Below the pieces are notes generated by a model, which saw only the letters and a list, made by a program, of their open reading frames with translations, was not told the DNA's origin and ran no database searches. From contig JABHOU010000369.1 of the NCBI GenBank assembly GCA_018695085.1, positions 1 to 12,729 on the forward strand: a stretch of DNA of 12,729 nucleotides. The letters run 5' to 3'. The translations under genes were made by a program, and so were the position numbers. The stretch comes from Opitutia bacterium (lineage in GTDB: Bacteria > Verrucomicrobiota > Verrucomicrobiia > Opitutales > Seribacteraceae). This document shows positions 1 to 6,473 of this stretch, piece after piece. The first letter of the stretch is position 1. Every line of letters starts with the position of its first letter.

Positions 1-273
1 GACGCAAACTACGAGGCGTTCCTTTCCCTTGTCGCGGGCAGCATTGAGGAATACTTTTTTACCCCAGACGACTGGCGAACTGTGCCCGGATCCAGGTAGC
101 TTTGTGTCCCAGTGATAGGTTTCTTTCGCCCACTTGGCGGGAACCGAGAAATCGGCGACTCCGGAACCATTTGGCCCACGAAAACGAGGCCAGTTCTGTT
201 CCTTGCCCGCAAGGCTGCTACTATAGGCAAAACATAGAATGATAACGCAGAAGCCAACGATGCTAGTGTTCAT
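1..273 (-). CDS. Exported PQQ-like beta-propeller protein, N-terminal 91 residues (runs off left edge)
   Basis: Translating the minus strand from the ATG at 271-273 gives 91 open codons to the window edge with no stop, so the gene is cut by the window and not broken. It begins with a signal peptide (MNTSIVGFCVIILCFAYSSS, then LAG) and continues with NWPRFRGPNGSG, a Trp-rich stretch, and LPGSGHSSPVVWGKKVF. This matches, motif for motif, the start of the beta-propeller protein at 3430-4680 (EWTRFRGPDGTG, then LPGVGHASPVLWGTRLF), so the two are paralogs. Proteins of this kind fold as PQQ-dehydrogenase/BamB-like propellers and are usually annotated without an enzymatic activity. The ATG lies only 19 bases after the stop of the cytochrome-domain gene, which argues for one transcript. 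No strong Shine-Dalgarno is visible. The family call is firm; function, and whether a cofactor is bound, cannot be told from this fragment. Confidence 0.85.
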   Translation of the reverse strand, partial: MNTSIVGFCVIILCFAYSSSLAGKEQNWPRFRGPNGSGVADFSVPAKWAKETYHWDTKLPGSGHSSPVVWGKKVFLNAARDKGKERLVVCV

Positions 274-292
274 GTGACTTTTGAGCTCATAC

Positions 293-2764
293 TTAATCTA
301 GATACCTGAACTCGGCGCTTGCGAATAGAGCGTGGCAAAGATGGGCTAGAGCATCGGAAGAATCGAGCTCTCCTTTGCTGGACGATGCGATTTGGTGAAA
401 TTGCATGGCTTGGGAAAGCTCCTCCTCGCTGGGAGATCTGGAAAGCGCTCGTTCGTAGGCTTTCACGACGAGAGTTTCGGGAGCGCTTTTACCCTCGGCG
501 AGGAGATCCATGGCCATGGCCGAGGCTTGTTTTATCACGAAGGGAGAATTGAGCAGGAACAGAGCTTGTGATGGCACTGTGGTCTCCTGCCTTCGCCCCA
601 CGATCATGCTAGGTTCGGCGAAGTCGAAGGCACGCAGGAATTCGGGCAATAGATTCCGTACGATGGGCAAGTATACACTGCGGTGGGATACGTTTTCGAG
701 CGAATTTCGAGGTATGGTTACCCCTCGTCCCACATTGCCGTTGCCGGCTTCGGCCACGGCCGATCCTTTGACTGGTTCGATGTCCAGTTCGCCGGAAGCG
801 GAGAGCATGGCGTCGCGTAGTGCCTCGGCCTGAAGGCGACGAACGTTGGCTCGCCAAAGTAGTTTGTTCTCCGGGTCCTTCTTGAAATTTTCTGCGTTTT
901 CCGAAGAAGCGAGCTGGTAGGTCCGACTAAGCGTGATTTCACGGATGGCTTGCTTGATCGACCATCCGTTCGCCTGAAAGCGGAGGGCGAGATAATCGAG
1001 GAGCTTGGGGTGGGATGGAGCTCCTCCGGAAGAGCCGAAATTGTCGACAGTACGAACGATGCCTTGACCAAAGAGATGATGCCATATTCGGTTCACCATT
1101 ACACGGGCAGCCAACGGGTTTTCATTGTGAGTCAGCCACTCCGCCAGTTGGAGCCGTCCGCTCTGCTCCATTTTGGGGCGAGGAGCCTGATTGATCGGTA
1201 GGGCGGTGAGGTAGCCGCGCTGAATGGTCGCTCCCAAGGTGTCGACGTCTCCGCGCAGGTGTACGCGAACGTTGATCGGGTCTCCCCCGTCCTGTACGCC
1301 CATGGCGTAGGTGGGGGCAGGGGGGGCATTCTTCCTCATCTCCTTGATTTGGGCATTGGTTTCGCGTACCTCCTCGACGCACTCTTCCATCTTGGCCTGC
1401 CTGCCTTCCTCGTCTTTCTTGCGCTTCAGCATGCTGAGCTGCTTCTGGGCTTTCTTCAATTGCTTGCTGAGGTCGGCCATCTTGCGCTTATGCTTTTCCA
1501 GCTTCGCCTTCAGTTGCCTGGCGTTTTCGCCCATTGGGATCAAGCCGCCGACTTGGCGGTTTCCGTTTCCCTTGCCAGTGCCGTACAGGGTTCTCGTGCT
1601 TCGAAACATACCAGCCAAGGCGTAGTAATCTTCGGTCGGGATGGGGTCGGACTTGTGATCGTGGCAACGCGCGCAGGCTACGCTAAGACCTAGAGTTGCG
1701 CGGGTGGCGACATCGATTTGCTCGTCCACTACGTCCATCGTGAAAATTCTCTTATCTTTTTGGTTAAGGGATTTCGGTCCCATCGCGAGAAATCCGGTAG
1801 CAACTAGGCGTTCGGCTTCCTGTTTCGGATCATCGGACACCATCAAGTCGCCTGCCACCTGTTCTTTGATGAAGAGGTCGTATGGTTTGTCCTCGTTGAA
1901 CGACTTTATGACGTAGTCGCGATACCTCCATGCGTGCGGATAGGTGAAGTTCCGCTCCATCCCGGTTGACTCGGCATAGCGTGCGACATCCATCCAGTGC
2001 CTACCCCAACGTTCGCCGAACTGGCTTGAGCCAAGCAAATCCTCGACCACATTCTTAAAGGCTTTCGGCGAATCGTCGGCGAGGAAACTTTTCATTTGAT
2101 CCGGAGTCGGTGGCAATCCGATCAAGTCGAAATAGATGCGGCGTAGAAGAGTGGCTTTACTGGCGTCTTTTCCGGGGTTCAATCCTGAGACCTCCAGTTT
2201 GGAGAGGATGAAGCGGTCGAGGTCCGATCGGACCCAGTTCGCCTGTTTGGGTTGAGGCACTTTGCGTGCCTCTGGTTTTCGGAACGCCCAGTATTGGCCA
2301 GCTTTTTCCCAATCGAATTTCTTCTTCCAGTCGCCGGTGGGTTTTTCTTGGTTCACGAGGGTTGCCTGAGCTTTTTCTGGAAAAGGTAATTTCATTTGCA
2401 TCCAGCTGGCCAACGACTTGATTTCAATGCTCGACAAGGGCTTTGTCATGGGAGGGTGTCTGCTGTCGTCTCCTTTTTTCAATCGAGCCACCTTGAGCAA
2501 CATGGACTGGTATGGACGCTCTTTGAAGCTCACGATCGGCTTGCCTGAGGCACCTCCCTTGAGGAAACCCTCTCGATGATCGAGACGTAGTCCGCCCTCG
2601 ACCTTCTTGGACTTGGCGGAGTGACACTCGAAACAGTGTTCGGCCAAGAGTGGGAGTACCTTTTTTTCAAAAAAGGTGATTTGCTGTGGTTTGAAGGTTT
2701 GCCCGCTTGCGGTGTAGGCGAAAAACAAGCTGATCAAGGCTGATAGTTTGAGAAGCTCTTTCAT
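293..2764 (-). CDS. Planctomycete cytochrome C (PSCyt1) / DUF1549 / DUF1553 exported protein
   Basis: This 823-residue protein has the domain order of the PSD1 family common in Planctomycetota and Verrucomicrobiota. A signal peptide (MKELLKLSALISLFFAYTAS) is followed by a PSCyt1 domain with a c-type heme motif CFECH (about residues 44-48). DUF1549 follows at about 178-380 (LLRRIYFDLIGLPPTP, WGRHWMDVARYAEST) and contains a second CARCH motif at about 364-368. A Lys/Glu-rich coiled coil spans about 415-480. DUF1553 runs to the C-terminus (LAEWLTHNENPLAARVMVNR, ending FASAEFRYLD). Two CXXCH motifs make covalent heme and a redox role plausible, but no function is established for the family. I chose the ATG at 2762-2764 over an upstream TTG (2791) because it puts the signal peptide at the N-terminus. 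The DUF1501 gene often seen beside this family is not in the window. The gene is followed after 19 bases by a beta-propeller gene and preceded by a small secreted protein. Confidence 0.93.
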   Translation of the reverse strand: MKELLKLSALISLFFAYTASGQTFKPQQITFFEKKVLPLLAEHCFECHSAKSKKVEGGLRLDHREGFLKGGASGKPIVSFKERPYQSMLLKVARLKKGDDSRHPPMTKPLSSIEIKSLASWMQMKLPFPEKAQATLVNQEKPTGDWKKKFDWEKAGQYWAFRKPEARKVPQPKQANWVRSDLDRFILSKLEVSGLNPGKDASKATLLRRIYFDLIGLPPTPDQMKSFLADDSPKAFKNVVEDLLGSSQFGERWGRHWMDVARYAESTGMERNFTYPHAWRYRDYVIKSFNEDKPYDLFIKEQVAGDLMVSDDPKQEAERLVATGFLAMGPKSLNQKDKRIFTMDVVDEQIDVATRATLGLSVACARCHDHKSDPIPTEDYYALAGMFRSTRTLYGTGKGNGNRQVGGLIPMGENARQLKAKLEKHKRKMADLSKQLKKAQKQLSMLKRKKDEEGRQAKMEECVEEVRETNAQIKEMRKNAPPAPTYAMGVQDGGDPINVRVHLRGDVDTLGATIQRGYLTALPINQAPRPKMEQSGRLQLAEWLTHNENPLAARVMVNRIWHHLFGQGIVRTVDNFGSSGGAPSHPKLLDYLALRFQANGWSIKQAIREITLSRTYQLASSENAENFKKDPENKLLWRANVRRLQAEALRDAMLSASGELDIEPVKGSAVAEAGNGNVGRGVTIPRNSLENVSHRSVYLPIVRNLLPEFLRAFDFAEPSMIVGRRQETTVPSQALFLLNSPFVIKQASAMAMDLLAEGKSAPETLVVKAYERALSRSPSEEELSQAMQFHQIASSSKGELDSSDALAHLCHALFASAEFRYLD

Positions 2765-2837
2765 GTGCGCGTGCGAGACATTAAAAAACAAGCCTATCTA
2801 TATTAACAGACCATCAGAGTGCGATCTAGACATTTAT

Positions 2838-3359
2838 CTACTTTAGAGCACTTTCCGCCATAGCTCTCATTTTGTCAGAGTTTGCCTTAACGGCTGCTTC
2901 AGGGCCAGTCATTTTCACAAAGATTGCTCCTTGTTTCCCCTCGATGATAGCACCTAATAAAGCATATCCTTCTTTAGGAGTCTTCGGTCCGAAGGGGCGA
3001 CCACTCATGAAAGTTCCCGAGGCTCTAGCGTATGTGAGTTTCGTTCCGCCTACCGTTTTTCCTTCCACTTTTTTGTTCTCGGCATTTTTAAATTGGCCCA
3101 TCCAGCGGTCGATGTTCGCTTTTACACCTCCGGCCCCGCCTGCACCGAAGTAAAAGAACACGACTTCTGCTGACTCTCCACTCTTGCCTGGTGCCAAGAA
3201 CTGAGCTTTGCGCATGGACGAGGAAGGCGGAGAAGCCTTCCATCCTGGAGGCGAGCTAAACATGTAACCCGCAACGGAGAATTTCTCGGCATTTGCCGAA
3301 ATCGCTGAACTCCAAGCGAGCAAAGTGCCCGCGAACATAAATAGATAACTCTTTTTCAT
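2838..3359 (-). CDS. Small secreted protein of unknown function (PVC-type)
   Basis: This is a 173-residue protein with a clear signal peptide: MKK, then a hydrophobic stretch, and a probable signal peptidase I site after ISANA, before EKFS. The mature part holds a PPGW motif, a Gly-rich segment FGAGGAGGVKANIDRWMGQF, and a C-terminal FVKMTGPEAAVKANS stretch. I recognise this pattern from uncharacterised exported proteins of Planctomycetota and Verrucomicrobiota but know no function for it. No catalytic motif, cysteine pair or lipobox is seen. The start is uncertain: ATG at 3359 or nine bases upstream at 3368 (GCAGAAGAAA-ATG) are both possible, and an in-frame TTG at 3401 is unlikely. It lies between the beta-propeller gene (70-base gap) and the cytochrome-domain gene (73-base gap) on the same strand, so it is probably part of the same exported module. 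Confidence 0.8.
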   Translation of the reverse strand: MKKSYLFMFAGTLLAWSSAISANAEKFSVAGYMFSSPPGWKASPPSSSMRKAQFLAPGKSGESAEVVFFYFGAGGAGGVKANIDRWMGQFKNAENKKVEGKTVGGTKLTYARASGTFMSGRPFGPKTPKEGYALLGAIIEGKQGAIFVKMTGPEAAVKANSDKMRAMAESALK

Positions 3360-3390
3360 ATTTTGCATTTTCTTCTGCTGGAGTGACTGA

Positions 3391-3409
3391 GTCAACGGCA
3401 ATGGTTGAC
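3391..3409. repeat. Perfect 6-bp inverted repeat between the beta-propeller gene and the small secreted gene
   Basis: GTCAAC (3391-3396) and GTTGAC (3404-3409) are exact reverse complements around a 7-base spacer. The element sits in the 70-base gap just upstream of the small secreted protein. There is no T-run, so it is not a normal intrinsic terminator. It could be an operator half-site pair, a short RNA hairpin, or chance, since six-base arms are short. Confidence 0.25.
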
Positions 3410-3429
3410 CGAGACGAAGTTGAACTCGT

Positions 3430-4680
3430 CTACCTTGCGGCTTTTGCAGGTAAGCGAAAGAGGTGCGAGTAGGTCCGGAAGTAAAGGCTGTCGTTGGCTA
3501 CGGCAGGTGTGTTGTGAGTGAGTTCGTTAAGGTAAGACACGCCCAGCGCTTCGTATTGTTCGGACGCTGAAAAAGTGGTGACTTTCCCTTCGCGAGATAT
3601 GGCATAGATGACCTCTCCAACCAAGATGGGTGAGGCGAAATAGTTGCCGTCTAGACGTTCGCGCCACTTCATTTCGCCCGATGCTAAGTCGAGGCAGGAG
3701 GCGATGCCGCCATCGGTAACGAGAAAGAGTAGTTTCCCTTTTGCCAGGGAGGTGGGTACATAGGGGATGTTCTTCTTCAAGGAATAGGCAATGGTGGGTT
3801 TTCCCTTGCCGCTTTTCGGTGGAATGACCGAAGCGAATCGACTGGCCCGGCCCCCTGAGCCACAACTTGCAAAGAAGCGTCCGTTGGCAGGGTAGGGGGA
3901 TGCCACGCTGCGAAGGTCTAGCGTATTGGGACCGGTTTCCCAAAGAATTTTCCCTGATTTGGCCTCCACGGCGTAGCAACCGTGAGCCATCGAACTGGTG
4001 ACGAATTGGAGTGGACCGTCCTTGGGTTGGAATACGCAAGGTGTGGATGAGGATGGTTTGGCCGACGCGCGTTTGGTTTGCCATACGGTGGATCCCGTTT
4101 TACGGTCAACTGCGATTACGTTGCTATCCCCGTAGTGATCGTGGGTTAGAACCACTAGGTTCCTATGTACGATTGGCGAGAAGCCGTTGCCGTGCTGGGT
4201 TTCGTAACCCCCGAAATCCCGTCGCCAAAGCAGGTTGCCGTCATGGTCGAAGCAGAGGAGGTCGTTCGATGCCTTAGTGGTCCAGTTTACAAAGAGGTAC
4301 TCGGCGTCTACGCAGGGAGTGGAAGAGGCGAAACTGTTGAACTTGTGGTGGGGGTATTTGACTGAATCGAGTTTCTTTTCCCAGACCTTTTCACCGTTGA
4401 TGGCATCGTAGCAGAGCACGTACTGGGAACCGTCTGTCTCGTCGGAGCAAGTTGTGAAAAGGCGAGTTCCCCATAATACGGGGGATGCGTGACCGACTCC
4501 CGGAAGTTTTACTTTCCACGAGTAGTCGGAATCCTTCCATTTTATGGGCAATCCTTCGGCTTTGCCGTGTCCCGTTCCATCTGGACCGCGAAAGCGCGTC
4601 CACTCTCCTGCGCTATCTTTGGCAAAGCCAAAGATTAACGGAAGAATTATTCCAAGAAACGTTAAGGTCAGAGTTTTCAT
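3430..4680 (-). CDS. Exported PQQ-like beta-propeller repeat protein
   Basis: This 416-residue protein has a signal peptide (MKTLTLTFLGIILPLIFGFA) and repeated blade motifs of the PQQ-dehydrogenase/BamB propeller type. These are DAINGEKVW (about 92-100), DHDGNLLWRRD (146), DRKTGSTVWQTKR (192), AVEAKSGKILWET (237), DLASGEMKWRERL (331) and SREGKVTTFS (362). The conserved family opening WTRFRGPDGTG lies near residue 27. The length fits a single seven- or eight-bladed propeller with no extra catalytic domain, so I would not call it a dehydrogenase or infer that PQQ is bound. Its ATG overlaps the stop of the upstream methyltransferase in ATGA (4677-4680), implying translational coupling. A paralog of it lies at the other end of the operon (1-273). 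A scaffold or assembly role outside the cytoplasm is inference. Confidence 0.9.
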   Translation of the reverse strand: MKTLTLTFLGIILPLIFGFAKDSAGEWTRFRGPDGTGHGKAEGLPIKWKDSDYSWKVKLPGVGHASPVLWGTRLFTTCSDETDGSQYVLCYDAINGEKVWEKKLDSVKYPHHKFNSFASSTPCVDAEYLFVNWTTKASNDLLCFDHDGNLLWRRDFGGYETQHGNGFSPIVHRNLVVLTHDHYGDSNVIAVDRKTGSTVWQTKRASAKPSSSTPCVFQPKDGPLQFVTSSMAHGCYAVEAKSGKILWETGPNTLDLRSVASPYPANGRFFASCGSGGRASRFASVIPPKSGKGKPTIAYSLKKNIPYVPTSLAKGKLLFLVTDGGIASCLDLASGEMKWRERLDGNYFASPILVGEVIYAISREGKVTTFSASEQYEALGVSYLNELTHNTPAVANDSLYFRTYSHLFRLPAKAAR

Positions 4681-5459
4681 TTCGGAGTGTTTTTGGCCTT
4701 CGGGTTAGGCTTCAGATACACCATGAAATGCTGTTGAGGAAGCATGTCCCGCGTTTCCTTCCATTCGAACCCAATGGCTTTCATTTCCTTTCTGGACTGT
4801 GTTTGCGTCATCTTGTGTAGCCGTTTGATCGGAACTTTCGGGTCTTCCAGTCGATATTCAATTAATACCAGACGACCACCAGGTTTTAGGGCTTTCAGGA
4901 TGGAAAGGCCCATTTCACGAGGATGGGAAAACTCGTGGTAAGCGTCCACGATTAGGACGCAATCGACAGAGTTCTCGGGAAGTTTGACGTCGGTTATCGT
5001 ACTGAGTACGGGAATTACGTTCTCGGTCTTGAATTTGCCTATGCGACCTTTGACGATGGCGAGCATCTCCTTGGAGATATCAACGGCGTATGCTTTCCCT
5101 TCAGGCACGAGTTTTGCCATGCGAAAGGTGAAGTAGCCCGAACCCGCCCCTATGTCGGCCACGGCCTCGTCTGGCTTCAACTCGAGGTTTTTGACTAGGA
5201 GATCGGTCCTTTCCTCGCGTTCTCGTTCGGATCGCTCCAACCAACCCGCGCCAAGGTGCCCCATGACCTGAGATATTTCCCGATCCATGTACATTTTGCC
5301 GGTTCCACCTCTCGTGGGTGTTTTCTGCGTGTATGTCTGTTCCGAGACTGCAAGAGTTGCTTGCGCCACTTTTTTTGCGGCGCACAATTCACTCCCAAGG
5401 GCAAGCAGGGGAAGAATTGCCAAGGTTTTTGACATTTTGGCCATTATTGAATTCATCAT
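4677..5459 (-). CDS. Class I SAM-dependent methyltransferase with N-terminal signal sequence
   Basis: This 260-residue protein has the Rossmann methyltransferase motifs: motif I VADIGAGSGYF (100-110), the acidic end of the second strand AYAVDIS (123-129, Asp127), a motif-IV-like VDCVLIVDAYHEF (about 165-177), and the post-strand motif LKPGGRLVLIEY (191-202). A segment resembling a family-specific leader precedes motif I (MGHLGAGWLERSEREREERT). The first 30 residues carry a basic n-region, a hydrophobic core LAILPLLALG and a possible cleavage region around CAAKK. This predicts export, which is odd because SAM is a cytoplasmic cofactor. Three in-frame Met codons follow the first (residues 2, 6, 9), so the exact start is open; all choices keep the hydrophobic stretch. 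The substrate is unknown. It is first in the minus-strand operon and overlaps the next gene by four bases. Confidence 0.88.
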   Translation of the reverse strand: MMNSIMAKMSKTLAILPLLALGSELCAAKKVAQATLAVSEQTYTQKTPTRGGTGKMYMDREISQVMGHLGAGWLERSEREREERTDLLVKNLELKPDEAVADIGAGSGYFTFRMAKLVPEGKAYAVDISKEMLAIVKGRIGKFKTENVIPVLSTITDVKLPENSVDCVLIVDAYHEFSHPREMGLSILKALKPGGRLVLIEYRLEDPKVPIKRLHKMTQTQSRKEMKAIGFEWKETRDMLPQQHFMVYLKPNPKAKNTPK

Positions 5460-5478
5460 GTCGCAAAGATTGCCTGCT

Positions 5479-5507
5479 TTGGCATCCTTTAGGCAAATCT
5501 ATATTGT
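5479..5507 (+). promoter_or_regulatory. Possible sigma-70-type promoter for ispH in the divergent intergenic region
   Basis: In the 88-base gap between the divergent methyltransferase and ispH genes, TTGGCA (5479-5484, five of six to TTGACA) is followed by an AT-rich block. TATTGT (5502-5507) sits at a 17-base spacing and TATATT (5500-5505) at 15. Transcription would then begin about 30-35 bases before the ispH ATG. No good matching promoter was found for the minus strand, although the region must also serve that operon. This is consensus matching by eye only. Confidence 0.3.
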
Positions 5508-5547
5508 TGAACGACTAAAGATCACCAGCTAAGGTGGGTGAGGTAGT

Positions 5548-6435
5548 ATGAAAGTCATTCGAGCTAAAAGCGCCGGCTTTTGCTGGGGAGTCGAGCGTGC
5601 CATTCAGGTCGCTCGCGAGCAAGCCGATGGTGGGAAACGGACCGTTTTTACGGACGGGCCTCTGATTCACAATAACCAGATGATGACGGCGCTTGGGAGA
5701 GAGGGCGTTCGCGAGGTGGGGGACTACCGAAGTAGTTCGTCCATAGAGTTGGATGAGGGTGAACGCGATGATTCCGTTGTCGTCGTGCGTGCTCATGGCA
5801 TTTCGCCTGAGCGTAGAAAGTACCTCAAGGGTCTCGATTTGCCCTTCAAGGATGCGACCTGCCCGGATGTCGGAATCATTGCCGGCAAGGTGCGCATGCA
5901 TGCAGGAAAGGGCTACGCCGTCGTTATTTTCGGGGATCCTCGCCACCCTGAGGTTATCGGTCTCATGGGATATGCTGACGGGAAAGGTCATGCTGTTCAG
6001 ACCGAAGAGGATTTGGATGCGTTGCCTGATTTCGAGAATGGTGTAGTGATGGTCTCGCAGTCCACTATGTTTACTCACGAATTCGAACACCTTTCGGCCC
6101 TTCTTGCTCAAAAGTATCCCGAGCTTGTCGTATTCGATACGATTTGCGGCGCGACCAAGGAACGTCAGTCGGACTTGCGTCAGTTAGTGACTGAAGGGGC
6201 AGAGGCCATAGTCGTCATCGGTGGCCATCATTCAGCCAATACCTGTAAATTGGCCAAGTTGGCCGAGTCTTATGATCGACCCACCTTTCACATTGAGACG
6301 GCAGAGGAACTCGACGTCGCTGTCATGTCCGAGTTTAAGAGTGTCGGTGTGACTGCTGGCGCGTCTACTCCTGAATTTATTATCGATGCCGTTTGTCGCT
6401 CCTTGGAACCCATGGAACCTTCATCCAAAGCTTAA
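5548..6435 (+). CDS. ispH: 4-hydroxy-3-methylbut-2-enyl diphosphate reductase (IspH/LytB)
   Basis: This cytoplasmic iron-sulfur enzyme catalyses the last step of the MEP isoprenoid pathway, reducing HMBPP to IPP and DMAPP. The 295-residue protein shows the three cluster cysteines: Cys12 (AGFCWGV), Cys105 (DATCPDV) and Cys200 (DTICGATKERQ). It also has the substrate-binding histidines His41 (LIHNNQ), His83 (RAHG) and His133, and the catalytic Glu135 in the HPEV motif. Diphosphate-binding residues are Ser229/Asn231 (GGHHSANT) and Ser273 (TAGASTPE). Nothing essential is missing and the length is normal for the family. The ATG at 5548 is supported by GAGG at 5540-5543, four bases upstream. It is transcribed away from the exported-protein operon and followed after 38 bases by purB. 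Presence of the gene implies that this organism makes isoprenoids by the MEP route. Confidence 0.97.
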   Translation: MKVIRAKSAGFCWGVERAIQVAREQADGGKRTVFTDGPLIHNNQMMTALGREGVREVGDYRSSSSIELDEGERDDSVVVVRAHGISPERRKYLKGLDLPFKDATCPDVGIIAGKVRMHAGKGYAVVIFGDPRHPEVIGLMGYADGKGHAVQTEEDLDALPDFENGVVMVSQSTMFTHEFEHLSALLAQKYPELVVFDTICGATKERQSDLRQLVTEGAEAIVVIGGHHSANTCKLAKLAESYDRPTFHIETAEELDVAVMSEFKSVGVTAGASTPEFIIDAVCRSLEPMEPSSKA

Positions 6436-6473
6436 GATATATTCTGCCTTAACTAGAAATTTCATTTCTCGAT

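Noticed and set aside
1259..1693. 144-codon open frame on the plus strand, Leu-rich and membrane-like
   Set aside because: It lies antisense to the Lys/Glu-rich coiled coil of the cytochrome-domain protein; Lys and Glu codons read backwards give Leu and Phe, which explains the hydrophobic look.
2765..2791. Upstream TTG start for the cytochrome-domain protein
   Set aside because: It would add nine residues before a well-formed signal peptide; the ATG at 2762-2764 fits better.
3360..3409. TTGACT with a GAAAAT block as a promoter for the small secreted gene
   Set aside because: The -10 candidate overlaps the possible start codon, leaving no leader; unlikely unless the mRNA is leaderless.
3527..4084. 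185-codon open frame on the minus strand inside the beta-propeller gene
   Set aside because: It is a shifted frame of a gene with clear propeller repeats, and its composition (Arg, Ser, Pro rich) is typical of an out-of-frame shadow.
5515..6111. 198-codon open frame on the minus strand opposite ispH
   Set aside because: It is fully antisense to a gene whose active-site residues are all intact, starts inside it, and has no family motif or ribosome binding site. It is a codon-bias shadow.
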